Origin: JALHOQ01 sp038144835
GTDB lineage: Bacteria; Bdellovibrionota; Bdellovibrionia; Bdellovibrionales; UBA1609
Direction: 5' to 3'
NCBI GenBank assembly: GCA_038144835.1
Contig: JAYQON010000029.1
Location: 1-28,480 of the forward strand
Length of the DNA stretch: 28,480 bases
The first letter of the stretch is position 1, and each line of letters opens with the position of its first letter. The notes beneath the pieces were generated by a model. That model was not told where the DNA came from and ran no database searches. It saw nothing but the letters and a program-made list of their open reading frames with translations. Shown here one piece after another: positions 15,651-23,980 of this stretch. The translations under genes were made by a program, and so were the position numbers.

Positions 15651-16155
15651 AGGTGTAATACCATTTGTAAAACGTTGTTGTCTTAAATGCTTTCCAAGCC
15701 TTACTCTCTTTGAAGCGGTTAACTACATCTTCACGGTAGCGCAAAACAAGATACCGACTAAGAATAAAGATAAAGGGACTTGCTATGGTTGAAACAACAA
15801 GGGCACCCATAACTATGGAGTTGTTGAAGCGAGTCAAAGGTATTAGGGGCATATTATAGAGAGCCGTAAAGAGTTCGTATAGGCCTTCCATTTCAAGTAC
15901 CGCACTGCCGATCGAGTGAAACACGGGATCTAATGCCCAGGCAACAAAGGCAAAAAAGAATGCCGACGTAAAAGCAGCTCCTGCCTGAACTCGAAAAAAG
16001 AAGATGCAAATAAAAACCAATAGACTTTGCAGACTCAGCAGGGGGGTCATGCCTAAAATAAAACCAGCCGCAATACCGGCGGCAATTTGATTGTGCCCCG
16101 TTTCTGAATTGAGCAATTTCAAGAGACCGAAGATTTGCTTCAAAAGTAGAGTCAT
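15631..16155 (-). CDS. Membrane protein of TIGR03546/DUF2062 type
   Basis: A 174-residue protein with four or so hydrophobic segments: AAGIAAGFILGMTPLLSLQSLLVFI, an aromatic-rich helix, a helix around MGALVVSTIASPFIFIL, and a basic C-terminal tail. The SETGHNQIAAGIAAGFILGMTP motif is the DUF2062-type signature, and its pairing with the TIGR03545-like gene points to TIGR03546. It is the first gene of a two-gene unit on the minus strand, 38 bases after the aminotransferase gene. The function is unknown. GGGAAG precedes the ATG. Confidence 0.8.
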   Translation of the reverse strand: MTLLLKQIFGLLKLLNSETGHNQIAAGIAAGFILGMTPLLSLQSLLVFICIFFFRVQAGAAFTSAFFFAFVAWALDPVFHSIGSAVLEMEGLYELFTALYNMPLIPLTRFNNSIVMGALVVSTIASPFIFILSRYLVLRYREDVVNRFKESKAWKAFKTTTFYKWYYTYDKLYG

Positions 16156-16193
16156 AACCCACTTCCCATTTGCAGTTGTCTAATGAAGACGAG

Positions 16194-17309
16194 TCAATTT
16201 TTGGCGAAAAATTTCATCACCTGCTCGATGATGTAGTCTTGAATTTCGTCGGTCATGTCTGGATAGAGAGGTAGACTAACAACGTTTTCTGCCATGCTTC
16301 GACTTATTTCAATATCAAGAATTCGACCTACGTTTTGATATGCCGGCTGGTCAGCCATAGTGCGAGGGTAATGGACTGCCGTCGGCACGCCGTTGTCTTG
16401 CAGGAATTTTTGAAATTCTTCGCGCTTTGGAACACGAATTGTGTACTGCGCCCAAGCACTTGTACATTCAGGAGCTAAAGTTGGTAGTACCAGTCCCTTG
16501 GACTCAAGTTCTTTTAAGGCCCGAGTAAACCGAGTCGCACGCAAATTACGCTGTTCGAGCTCCCATGGAAAGCGCTCTAGTTTGGGGATCAGAATGGCAC
16601 ATTGCAGTGTATCCAGACGACCATTAATACCAATTCGAGTATGATAGTAGCGTGATTTTTGGCCGTGATTTCGAACTTCGCGCATAGCTTCCGCGATGCT
16701 GTCACTGTTTGTGAATGCGGCGCCACCATCGCCGTAACAACCCAAGGGTTTGGCTGGGAAAAAAGAGGTTACGCCTGCATCACTCAGCGCGCAGCTGCGC
16801 CGATCTCGATAAGTAGCTCCAAAGCTTTGAGCGGCATCTTCAATCACTAACAAACCATGTTTTTTAGCAAATGCGTTTATTCCATCCATATCTGCAGTTT
16901 GACCGTATAGGGAAACTGGTTGTATCGCTTTGGTCGTTGAGCTTAGGGCTTTTTCCAGTTGGTTGACATCAAGGTTATAGGTCTGCGGATCAATATCTAC
17001 GAAAACGGGTTTCGCTCCTACGAGAGCTACGCTTTCAGCTGTGGCAATAAAGGAAAACGCAGGAACTATCACCTCGTCGCCAGGTCCTATTCCCATGGCC
17101 ATCATAGCTAATACGGCAGCATCGGTTCCACTTGCGCAGGCTATCGTATGCTTAACCCCTACAAAACGAGACAGCAAAGATTCAAGTTCTTGTACCTCGG
17201 GTCCCATGATGAATTGGCCATGGTCCAGTACCTTTTGAATGCGGTCTTGAATCTGAGGTTGAAGTGCTTGATATTGCGCTTTTAGGTCAATAAATGGGAT
17301 AGTTTTCAT
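16194..17309 (-). CDS. DegT/DnrJ/EryC1 aminotransferase, WbpE-like
   Basis: I start this at ATG 17309 (371 residues), because family members begin with a short FIDLKAQY motif. A PLP-dependent sugar aminotransferase: VIEDAAQSFGA carries the cofactor-ring aspartate (158), and TSFFPAKPLGCYGDGG carries the Schiff-base lysine (187). LYGQTADMD, NHGQKSRYYHTRIGINGRLDTLQ and VPTAVHYP closely resemble WbpE, which aminates UDP-2-acetamido-3-oxo-glucuronic acid for di-N-acetyl mannosaminuronic acid synthesis; the exact substrate is inferred. A weak promoter (TTGCAA, 17 bases, TACGTT) sits just upstream. It diverges from the GDP-mannose gene, suggesting a role in surface polysaccharide. Confidence 0.9.
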   Translation of the reverse strand: MKTIPFIDLKAQYQALQPQIQDRIQKVLDHGQFIMGPEVQELESLLSRFVGVKHTIACASGTDAAVLAMMAMGIGPGDEVIVPAFSFIATAESVALVGAKPVFVDIDPQTYNLDVNQLEKALSSTTKAIQPVSLYGQTADMDGINAFAKKHGLLVIEDAAQSFGATYRDRRSCALSDAGVTSFFPAKPLGCYGDGGAAFTNSDSIAEAMREVRNHGQKSRYYHTRIGINGRLDTLQCAILIPKLERFPWELEQRNLRATRFTRALKELESKGLVLPTLAPECTSAWAQYTIRVPKREEFQKFLQDNGVPTAVHYPRTMADQPAYQNVGRILDIEISRSMAENVVSLPLYPDMTDEIQDYIIEQVMKFFAKN

Positions 17310-17398
17310 ATTGATTTTGAACGTATCAGTTTCAATTGAAGCTTGCAAAACGAACGTGCATTTGTGCTTTCGTGGAGGCAGGGAAAGGATTTCTCAGC

Positions 17399-18802
17399 AT
17401 GATTCCAGTGATTCTTTCTGGCGGTAGCGGCACTCGTTTATGGCCGGTTTCTCGAGCTTCCTATCCGAAACAGTTTTGTGAATTTTTTGATGGATCGTTT
17501 CTCGGCAACACGATTCAGCGACTCGGTGCAATAGGGGATATCTACATTCTCACTGTAAAATCCATGGAAGCCCTGACTCACAGAGCTGTCAAACGCAATG
17601 GTTTGAGGTCTGAAAATGTGATTTTTGAGCCGATGGGTAAAAACACGGCCCCCGCCGTAGCCTTGCTTTGCCACATCCTGGAACAGAGGGGCCTCGGTGA
17701 ATCTGTGGCTGGAGTTTTCCCTTCTGATCATTTGATCGCGGATGAAGATGCTTTTGTACGGGCAGTGAAGCTGGCAGAGACTGTAGCTCAGAAGGGTTAT
17801 GTTGTTACTTTGGGGGTGCAGCCTAAATCGCCAGCCACAGGGTATGGTTACATTGAAGTGACAGAAGATATCGTGGCTCGACAGGGTGACTTATTGGTGC
17901 ATGGTGTGAAAGGTTTTTGTGAAAAGCCTAATATTCATGTGGCTAAATCCTACCTTGATTCTGGGCGCCATTTTTGGAATGCAGGTATGTTTGTCTTTAA
18001 AGTGTCTGACATGATCGAGCATTTTAAAAAATATCAGCCCCAAATATGGGCTAAGATCAGTCAAATTCACGCGGATTTTTCAAATGCCGAATACAATTAT
18101 GCTTTAGTTGAGAGCATCAGTATAGATTATGCGATTATGGAGAAGTTGGAAAAGCAGGCGTGTGTTCCCTGCGACATGGGTTGGAGCGATGTTGGCTCCT
18201 GGGATGAGATGGCTAGGTTAGCAGAAGAAACATCGAGTTTGCAATCGCAGTCTCAAGCCGAAATATTTAATCATAATTCTGACAATAATTACCTCTTCAC
18301 CGTTCAAAGCAAGGTTATCGGTCTTGTGGATGTGACCGATCTCATTGTTGTAGATACGCCCGATGCTCTGTTGATTGCGCGTAAAGGAGCCTCCCAGGGA
18401 GTAAAGGAACTGGTGGAAGCGATGAAAGAGGCTGGCCAGCCCGAGGCGACGTCTCACCCCTTTGAAACTCGTCCCTGGGGTCGCTTTGAGATTTTGGCTG
18501 ACGAAATCGATTACAAAGCCAAGAAAATCACGATTGATCCGGGAGCCCAGCTTTCTTATCAAAGTCATCATCAGCGCGCAGAGTATTGGGTAGTCATCTC
18601 TGGGCAAGCAGAGCTCACGCTCGATGAAAAAAAAATGGCTATGCAACCGGGACAGTCAGTTTACATTCCCGTAGGAGCCAAACATCGTATGAAAAATTCT
18701 GGTAACGCACCTTTGGTTTTTATTGAAATTCAGACCGGAGCCTATTTTGGCGAGGATGACATCGTTCGCTATTTGGATGACTATAACCGAGTCAATACTT
18801 AA
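17399..18802 (+). CDS. manC: Mannose-1-phosphate guanylyltransferase / mannose-6-phosphate isomerase
   Basis: A 467-residue bifunctional enzyme of the ManC/AlgA/CpsB type (AlgA 481). I start at ATG 17399, which opens straight into VILSGGSGTRLWPVSR, the nucleotide-binding loop; AAGGA lies upstream. The N-terminal domain has EPMGKNTAPA, FPSDHLI, FCEKPN, FWNAGMFVF and MGWSDVGSWDE, making GDP-mannose from mannose-1-phosphate and GTP. The C-terminal cupin (from about 345) has RPWGRFE, SYQSHHQRAEYWVV and IPVGAKHRMKN, the type II phosphomannose isomerase motifs. GDP-mannose feeds LPS, capsule or fucose-type sugars. It is the first gene of a run with the small hypothetical and mscS. Confidence 0.95.
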   Translation: MIPVILSGGSGTRLWPVSRASYPKQFCEFFDGSFLGNTIQRLGAIGDIYILTVKSMEALTHRAVKRNGLRSENVIFEPMGKNTAPAVALLCHILEQRGLGESVAGVFPSDHLIADEDAFVRAVKLAETVAQKGYVVTLGVQPKSPATGYGYIEVTEDIVARQGDLLVHGVKGFCEKPNIHVAKSYLDSGRHFWNAGMFVFKVSDMIEHFKKYQPQIWAKISQIHADFSNAEYNYALVESISIDYAIMEKLEKQACVPCDMGWSDVGSWDEMARLAEETSSLQSQSQAEIFNHNSDNNYLFTVQSKVIGLVDVTDLIVVDTPDALLIARKGASQGVKELVEAMKEAGQPEATSHPFETRPWGRFEILADEIDYKAKKITIDPGAQLSYQSHHQRAEYWVVISGQAELTLDEKKMAMQPGQSVYIPVGAKHRMKNSGNAPLVFIEIQTGAYFGEDDIVRYLDDYNRVNT

Positions 18803-18811
18803 GCTGTAGTT

Positions 18812-19126
18812 ATGTTGGATTTGGATCATTTAGCTGAGACGAGAGCGCGAAGTTTAAATCAGTCTGAAGAGGCTTGGCGAGAGGCACTCTGGAGTGAGGA
18901 CTTTCAAAAATTATCTCAAGAGATGAGTGATGGTGAAATTGAGGCTTTAATCGCCAGCTGTTGTCACCAGGATCAGTTTTTGAGCTTAGTGCGCTATTTG
19001 CTGATTGCCATCCAGTCAGAGGGTGAATCTGAATCGCCCTTTGTAATTTTGCAGAAGCGAGCGCAGCAAGCGAGTAAAAGTCTTTCAGATTGGATCAACG
19101 CTCAATTTCCGGAATCTAACGTATGA
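18812..19126 (+). CDS. Small protein of unknown function, coupled to mscS
   Basis: A 104-residue soluble, acidic protein with no membrane segment or signal. It appears mostly helical and contains a Ser-Cys-Cys-His stretch near residue 50. I do not recognise a family. It begins 9 bases after manC and ends in an ATGA overlap with the MscS gene, so its translation is tied to mscS. Its genuineness is supported by this overlap and by a complete open frame in a compact gene run. There is no clear Shine-Dalgarno before the ATG at 18812. Confidence 0.6.
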   Translation: MLDLDHLAETRARSLNQSEEAWREALWSEDFQKLSQEMSDGEIEALIASCCHQDQFLSLVRYLLIAIQSEGESESPFVILQKRAQQASKSLSDWINAQFPESNV

Positions 19127-20001
19127 TCAGCTACCTGTCAGAACTGATTGCTGAAATGGTGCACACTTTACGTAGTTTAGACATCTTAAAACAGATGATC
19201 TCTACTCTTGTTCTGTTGTTTGCCTTTTTGATTTTTCGCTCAGTCACGATCATGACTATTCGTCGTTGGAATGCGCCCTCTGGCGAAGAAAAGCGGCGTT
19301 GGATTATTCAAATTAAAAACGCAAGTCTGCTCATCTTAGCAGCAGGACTTTTTGGTATTTGGGCAACGGAGCTGCGTGCTTTCGCACTCTCTTTGGTCGC
19401 CGTTGCCGCGGCTTTGGCGATTGCAACTAAAGAAATCATTCAATGCTTTATGGGCGGATTCTACAAGGCCAGCACCCGACCTTTTGAGATTGGTGATCGA
19501 ATCGAGGTCAACACCTTTCGGGGTGAGGTGATGGACCATAATTTCTTGAGCACCACATTACTGGAAATTGGTCCTCAGCGCGAAGTCACGCAACTTTCGG
19601 GACGTCAAATGGTGATTCCAAACTCTTTATTTTTGCAGTATCCAATTCACAATCAATCGTTGCAGCAAGAGTACGTTTTGCAGAATGCGCGTTTGACTGT
19701 TTTGCCGGGTGAGGATTGGCAGGCGTTAGAGAGGCTTCTACTTGAATCTGCCAACCGTGAATGTGCTCCGTTTTTGGAACCGGCACGACGATCGATGATG
19801 CGATTAGCTCAAAGAGAGGGTTTGGATCTCCCGCGAGTTGAGCCACGAGTAACATTTCAATATGATGATTTGGGGGCCTTGCGCGCGACGTTGAGATTTC
19901 CTACGCCTTTGGACCGGGTTTCGCGCACTGAACAAGCGATTCTTCGCTCAGTTATTGCGGCTCGCCAGGTTTTGGTTCCTGATCAAAAAACATTGATCTG
20001 A
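19123..20001 (+). CDS. MscS-family mechanosensitive channel
   Basis: A 292-residue inner-membrane protein. Hydrophobic segments lie at about 25-45 and 68-90, and the pore helix region VAVAAALAIATKEIIQCFMGGFY (about 93-115) is followed by the beta domain signature RPFEIGDRIEVNTFRGEVMDHNFLSTTL. A C-terminal alpha/beta domain follows. Compared with E. coli MscS (286) the length is typical. It releases solutes on osmotic downshift; some members respond to other stimuli. The start overlaps the preceding gene by 4 bases. Confidence 0.92.
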   Translation: MISYLSELIAEMVHTLRSLDILKQMISTLVLLFAFLIFRSVTIMTIRRWNAPSGEEKRRWIIQIKNASLLILAAGLFGIWATELRAFALSLVAVAAALAIATKEIIQCFMGGFYKASTRPFEIGDRIEVNTFRGEVMDHNFLSTTLLEIGPQREVTQLSGRQMVIPNSLFLQYPIHNQSLQQEYVLQNARLTVLPGEDWQALERLLLESANRECAPFLEPARRSMMRLAQREGLDLPRVEPRVTFQYDDLGALRATLRFPTPLDRVSRTEQAILRSVIAARQVLVPDQKTLI

Positions 20002-20014
20002 ATTTCAAATTTTA

Positions 20015-20057
20015 CTCGACCAGCCTTTGGGCTCGAGATTGCTTGAGCTGACTCAAG
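20015..20057 (+). repeat. Two adjacent hairpins after the mscS gene
   Basis: The first (20015-20037) pairs CTCG with CGAG and AGCC with GGCT across a small bulge, with loop TTTG. The second (20042-20057) is a perfect CTTGAG-CTGA-CTCAAG stem-loop. There is no T-run after them, so they are not standard Rho-independent terminators. They could end or slow transcription, or stabilise the 3' end of the manC-mscS message. Confidence 0.45.
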
Positions 20058-20088
20058 TCACGCTCGTTCCTCTGCCGATGAGCCTTTG

Positions 20089-21294
20089 ATGAGTTTCTTG
20101 CAAGGGCTGTCAAAAATTGAAATGCGCCTATTTAGTTTGTCCCTGTTAGGGTTGGCTGTTTGCTCCTTTTTAATTGCCAATGAATCAGCGTTGTCTTGGC
20201 TTAATTTCAAGAAAAAAGTGTCTTTTGAGCGAAGCGTCCGAATGGGCCGAGTGCTTGAAGTGAGTGGAGAAATCAATATTAATCGCGGAGTTGATTTAGC
20301 CGCAGAGATTATTTCTCCTGGACGAGAGTTATTTTTGGGAGAGGCTTTTCGCGTTCCGCCAGGCTCCCGATTGAGCTTTGAACTTGAGACGGGACAAAAG
20401 ATTATTGCGAGCGATAATTCTTATTTCCGTTTCAGTGAATTTTCTGAAGGTAAAATGGTTTCATTTGACTCTGGCGTCTTCCGAATGACTATTGATGGCT
20501 CATTGAGAATCGGCTTAAACGGTGAAGCGACTGATCTTCGAGCGCACAAAGCCGAAGTGCAAATTCGATCATACCCAGGTGGTTCAGCACGAGTTGAAGC
20601 CTTGAGTGGTGAAGTTCAGGTTATCCGAGTTAGGGCTTCTGATCTGGATCCACCGAAAATTGTGCAAGGACAAACCTCGTATATTCATATTTGGAAATTC
20701 GAGGATCTTTATGAAAAAGGCCGAAGTCTTTTGCTACGGCGAGGCGAGCCGGTGCGGGAAATTTCGCTTGAGCGCCAGCTCATGTGGACCCATGTTTCCG
20801 AGGGACCTTTTAGCGTTCAGATTTCTCGACGCTCTGACTTTTCGAGTGAACGTGAGTTTTTGACGGTGCCAGTGCCGAATATGATTTTTCACAAATTTCC
20901 TGTTGGCGAACTTTTTGTGCGGGTGAGCGCTGATCATCGTCTATGGTCTGAACCCGCCCAATTTGTCGTGGAGGGCCGTCTTCTATCTGACAGCGTAGTG
21001 CTGCGATTGAGTCATGTATCAGGCAACGATGCATCTTTTTCTTTTCTTGCCGATCAAAAGATTAAGTCTTTTGTTTTGGAAATCAGTGAACGTGAGGACT
21101 TCCCTTTTGATGCAACAAAGGTTTTCTTAATTAGAGATTCTAAGTATGCTCATGCGTTTACTTTGGCGGGTACTTACTACGCACGGGCGCGCGGCTTCAA
21201 TGATAACGAGGAATTGACTGAATTTTCTCAGGTCTCCAAGTTGACAATCCTACCCATTAAGCGTCTTCCGTCTTCGGGTTCAAAACGGCCTTGA
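20089..21294 (+). CDS. FecR-domain-like membrane protein
   Basis: A 401-residue protein from ATG 20089 (a TTG directly before it is an alternative). A hydrophobic segment at about 12-31 is a single membrane anchor, followed by a periplasmic part. Residues around 50-190 read like a FecR domain: RVLEVSGEININRG, then FRVPPGSRLSFELETGQKI, FDSGVFRMTIDG and ARVEALSGEVQVIR. Two later segments (about 230-295 and 300-390) look like beta-sandwich repeats. FecR domains relay signals or bind envelope ligands; the partner is unknown. No good Shine-Dalgarno is seen. The last 38 bases overlap the convergent phosphatase gene. Confidence 0.65.
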   Translation: MSFLQGLSKIEMRLFSLSLLGLAVCSFLIANESALSWLNFKKKVSFERSVRMGRVLEVSGEININRGVDLAAEIISPGRELFLGEAFRVPPGSRLSFELETGQKIIASDNSYFRFSEFSEGKMVSFDSGVFRMTIDGSLRIGLNGEATDLRAHKAEVQIRSYPGGSARVEALSGEVQVIRVRASDLDPPKIVQGQTSYIHIWKFEDLYEKGRSLLLRRGEPVREISLERQLMWTHVSEGPFSVQISRRSDFSSEREFLTVPVPNMIFHKFPVGELFVRVSADHRLWSEPAQFVVEGRLLSDSVVLRLSHVSGNDASFSFLADQKIKSFVLEISEREDFPFDATKVFLIRDSKYAHAFTLAGTYYARARGFNDNEELTEFSQVSKLTILPIKRLPSSGSKRP

Positions 21295-23032
21295 AGTCGA
21301 GGGCCATGATCGTAATGTCATCGGGTAACGATTGACCTTCATTTAATTCCATAAAGTGTTTGTCGACGGTTTCGACTATGGCCTCCGGTCCCATTTCGAT
21401 TTTTAAGTTTTTTTCCAGATAGGTCAGAAAGCGTCGTTCGCTATAACTTTTGCCCTGCGGGCTTTTCACAGCCAGTAAGCCGTCCGTATAAATAAAAAGT
21501 CTTTCCCCAGGTTCTAATTGAATTCTGTCTTCGAGCCATAGATTCTTACACTCACCTAAAGCATGATTTTGTTGGCTGCCTAAGTAGGTTGCCTTGAATC
21601 TTCCGTCTTCGCTCGGTTTCAATAAGATAGGAGGCTCATGGCCGGCATTAATGAATTCAACGTCGCCCAATTCTACATTTATTTTCATAACGAAAGCTGT
21701 CATAAAAACCTTCGCATTTGAACATTCGTAAATCGCACGATCCCAATGTCTGATGATCTCTGTGAGCGTGGCGTCTCGCTCTTTGACTAAAGAAAAAATC
21801 GAGCGCGCAGCGGCGGTAATTAACGCAGCAGGAATACCATGACCAGTCGCATCTGCAACCAGGGCGTACAGGGAGCTATCCTTTTGGTAGTAAAACCACC
21901 AGTCTCCGCTGCACTCGGTAGTGGTTTTATTCATGCCAAAAAGCCGAATGTGAGCGTTGCTGTAAAAGCTCTGTGTAGGATAAAGGCTTTCTTGAACCAA
22001 TCGCGCGGTCTTGAGTTCCTCTTCCATTCGTGTTTTTTCTACAGTTTCGCTAAGTAATCTTTGTATCTCAGCAGTCATCTTTGCAAAAGCTTTGGCGAGA
22101 ACGCCGATTTCGTCGCGGGAGGAGACACTTGCCTTCGCGGAAAAGTCACCACGCCCGATCAGCTCGGCCGTTTTGGTAAGCGAGTTTATGCTTTGGGTAA
22201 GCCCGTTTGCTAACAAGAGTGAGAGTATGATCGTGGCAAAGAAGGAAAGTCCAAGAAAAATAATTGAGCGTTGAAATAAAACACTTAGTGCGCCCAGAGC
22301 AGCCGACTCAGCGGTAAAAGAGGCGATCAATAGTCCGCCAAAATCTGTGCGCGCAATAGAGACTAATTGCCTGCCTTCATTGAGTTCGCGCACCAGAGTG
22401 GTTTCTACCTTTGGTAAGGATTCGAGAGCTTGTCGAACCTCCGAATCTGAGATTTGGCTTCCTGGTGAACGCTTGATGACTCTTCCTTCGTAAGACAGAG
22501 TAATCAGTTGACCTTTGACATGACTACCTAATGATTCTTTGTAATCGAAAATAACTTGCGTTTTTACAAGCCCAAAGTCAGGCACTTTTTGGCTTGTGGC
22601 CAGAATAAAAAGATCATTGCCCAATGGAGTAAGGTCAACTTGTCTCTCGTCCGGCCACTGATCTGAGAACTCTTCAAGTAGACCTTTAGTTTTTTCCAAC
22701 TGTAGGGACAATGCCCTCCCGTCTTGGGATTGCAGTTGTAGCGCAAGAATTTTAGGATGTTCCCAAAATACCTTCTGAGCTCCAGGGCCAAGAGATTTGG
22801 TTTGAGGGTCATAACCCAGAAGAATTGCGCGTGTGTCAAAAAGAATTCTCTCAGCCTGCTGGTCGAGGGAGCGCGCCAGACTTGAAACCTGTCGTTGCTG
22901 GCTTTCATAAATATAAGAAATCTTGTCTGATTCAAAAGTGTGTTTGGCAAGAGCCACATAGAGACCGACAAAGCTGAGTGCCATTATGATGAAGCTCAAG
23001 GAAAGCTTCCATTTCAGCGAAAAGAAACTCAT
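21257..23032 (-). CDS. HAMP-domain SpoIIE/RsbU-type protein phosphatase
   Basis: A 591-residue membrane sensor phosphatase. Membrane helices at about 9-29 and 254-277 flank a periplasmic sensor of some 220 residues. A HAMP domain follows (about 278-330), then a short coiled coil and a PP2C-like SpoIIE domain (about 350-580). Metal-binding and catalytic motifs are SGDWW (375-379), VADATGHGIPAAL (392-404), NAGHEPP, YTDGLLAV and DDITIMAL. Such enzymes dephosphorylate anti-sigma antagonist or similar serine phosphoproteins in partner-switch signalling; no STAS or anti-sigma gene is nearby. It has no Shine-Dalgarno but a promoter ends 7 bases before the ATG. It overlaps the convergent FecR-like gene at its 3' end. 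Confidence 0.92.
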   Translation of the reverse strand: MSFFSLKWKLSLSFIIMALSFVGLYVALAKHTFESDKISYIYESQQRQVSSLARSLDQQAERILFDTRAILLGYDPQTKSLGPGAQKVFWEHPKILALQLQSQDGRALSLQLEKTKGLLEEFSDQWPDERQVDLTPLGNDLFILATSQKVPDFGLVKTQVIFDYKESLGSHVKGQLITLSYEGRVIKRSPGSQISDSEVRQALESLPKVETTLVRELNEGRQLVSIARTDFGGLLIASFTAESAALGALSVLFQRSIIFLGLSFFATIILSLLLANGLTQSINSLTKTAELIGRGDFSAKASVSSRDEIGVLAKAFAKMTAEIQRLLSETVEKTRMEEELKTARLVQESLYPTQSFYSNAHIRLFGMNKTTTECSGDWWFYYQKDSSLYALVADATGHGIPAALITAAARSIFSLVKERDATLTEIIRHWDRAIYECSNAKVFMTAFVMKINVELGDVEFINAGHEPPILLKPSEDGRFKATYLGSQQNHALGECKNLWLEDRIQLEPGERLFIYTDGLLAVKSPQGKSYSERRFLTYLEKNLKIEMGPEAIVETVDKHFMELNEGQSLPDDITIMALDFKAVLNPKTEDA

Positions 23033-23039
23033 ACTCTTG

Positions 23040-23069
23040 ATTTTGCCGGGCCATTGTGGCCATGGTCAA
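23040..23069 (-). promoter_or_regulatory. Promoter of the SpoIIE phosphatase gene with an operator-like palindrome
   Basis: On the minus strand: TTGACC (23069-23064), an 18-base spacer, and CAAAAT (23045-23040), with the ATG 7 bases further on, implying a leaderless message. Inside the spacer at 23049-23061 lies a perfect palindrome GGCCA-TTG-TGGCC. Its place between -35 and -10 fits a repressor operator or a regulator that changes spacer geometry; this is inference. Confidence 0.45.
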
Positions 23070-23074
23070 AGAAC

Positions 23075-23872
23075 TTATTTTGAAGCGGCTCTGTACAGAG
23101 GCATAACTTTTGGAAGAATAGCCTCTATTTTGCGTATGCGGGTTGCGTCTGCGGGGTGGGTGCTTAAAATTTCAGGCGGCTTTTTGCCTCCAGAAGCGGA
23201 GGCCATTTTCTTCCAGAGATTTACAGCCTCCTGAGGATTGAATCCTGCACGCGCCATGAGTTCGACTCCCATTTCGTCGGACTCCAATTCTTGCCCACGC
23301 CCGTAGGGTAAGGAAATCGCAAGAGTGACGATGGCATTTAGTGCTCCAGCATATTTAGGATCCATCTTACCGGTACCAATAAGAATGGTAAATAGTCCTT
23401 GTTGTAGAAGGGCTTGTGACATTCGCTCTCGCCCATGCTCGCGCAGAGCATGAGAAATTTCGTGACCCATGATGGCCGCAATTTCAGCGTCTGTAAGTTG
23501 GAGTTTTTCGATAATACCCGTATAAAAAATCATCTTTCCGCCAGGCATACAAAAGGCGTTCAGATCGTCTTGGCTGATAATGTGAACCTCCCACCCCCAA
23601 GAGACAGCATCGGGACGAAATACTTGCACATGTTTAGCTAATTTTTGCGCGATATCTTGTACCCGTCGCACTTGTTGAGGGTTGCGATCGAGCTGCCCTT
23701 TTTGTTGGGATTCCATTTTCAATTGCTCGTAGGCTTGAGCTGACATCTTTATGATCTGAGAATTGGGAACTAGCAAAAGTTGGCGCCGACCCGCACCAAC
23801 TTGACCCTCTTTAGTTGAACTGGCGCAAGCCGTAAGAAGTAGGGGCATAAGAGCAAGAATCAGCCGTTTCAT
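23075..23872 (-). CDS. M48 family metalloprotease lipoprotein
   Basis: A 265-residue lipoprotein counted from ATG 23872. The signal peptide ends in LLTAC with the lipid-modified Cys at 16; the next residue is Ala, which favours outer-membrane sorting. The protease has HEISH at 137-141 and a downstream ELESDEMG with the third zinc ligand. It resembles Oma1/LoiP/YcaL-type M48 proteases that clean up misfolded envelope proteins. A TTG start seven codons upstream is possible, but a promoter lies over that region, so I prefer 23872. No Shine-Dalgarno is present. Confidence 0.9.
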   Translation of the reverse strand: MKRLILALMPLLLTACASSTKEGQVGAGRRQLLLVPNSQIIKMSAQAYEQLKMESQQKGQLDRNPQQVRRVQDIAQKLAKHVQVFRPDAVSWGWEVHIISQDDLNAFCMPGGKMIFYTGIIEKLQLTDAEIAAIMGHEISHALREHGRERMSQALLQQGLFTILIGTGKMDPKYAGALNAIVTLAISLPYGRGQELESDEMGVELMARAGFNPQEAVNLWKKMASASGGKKPPEILSTHPADATRIRKIEAILPKVMPLYRAASK

Positions 23873-23880
23873 AAGGGAGG

Positions 23881-23909
23881 ATCGTAGGATCAAACTGAAT
23901 TGGGGTCAA
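23881..23909 (-). promoter_or_regulatory. Sigma70-like promoter abutting the M48 lipoprotein gene
   Basis: On the minus strand: TTGACC (23909-23904), a 17-base spacer, and TACGAT (23886-23881), 8 bases before the ATG at 23872. The predicted transcription start coincides with the start codon, and there is no Shine-Dalgarno, so a leaderless message is likely. Confidence 0.55.
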
Positions 23910-23980
23910 GAGACTGGTAATGGGTTGAAGGTTAAGTCGTAAAAGTCGTGATTGGCGGAACGTCGTTATGTGGTGGCGGG

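Noticed and set aside
17320..17348. Promoter TTGCAA-17-TACGTT ahead of the WbpE-like gene
   Set aside because: The -10 box matches at only 3 of 6 positions. It is mentioned in the gene entry but not strong enough for its own feature.
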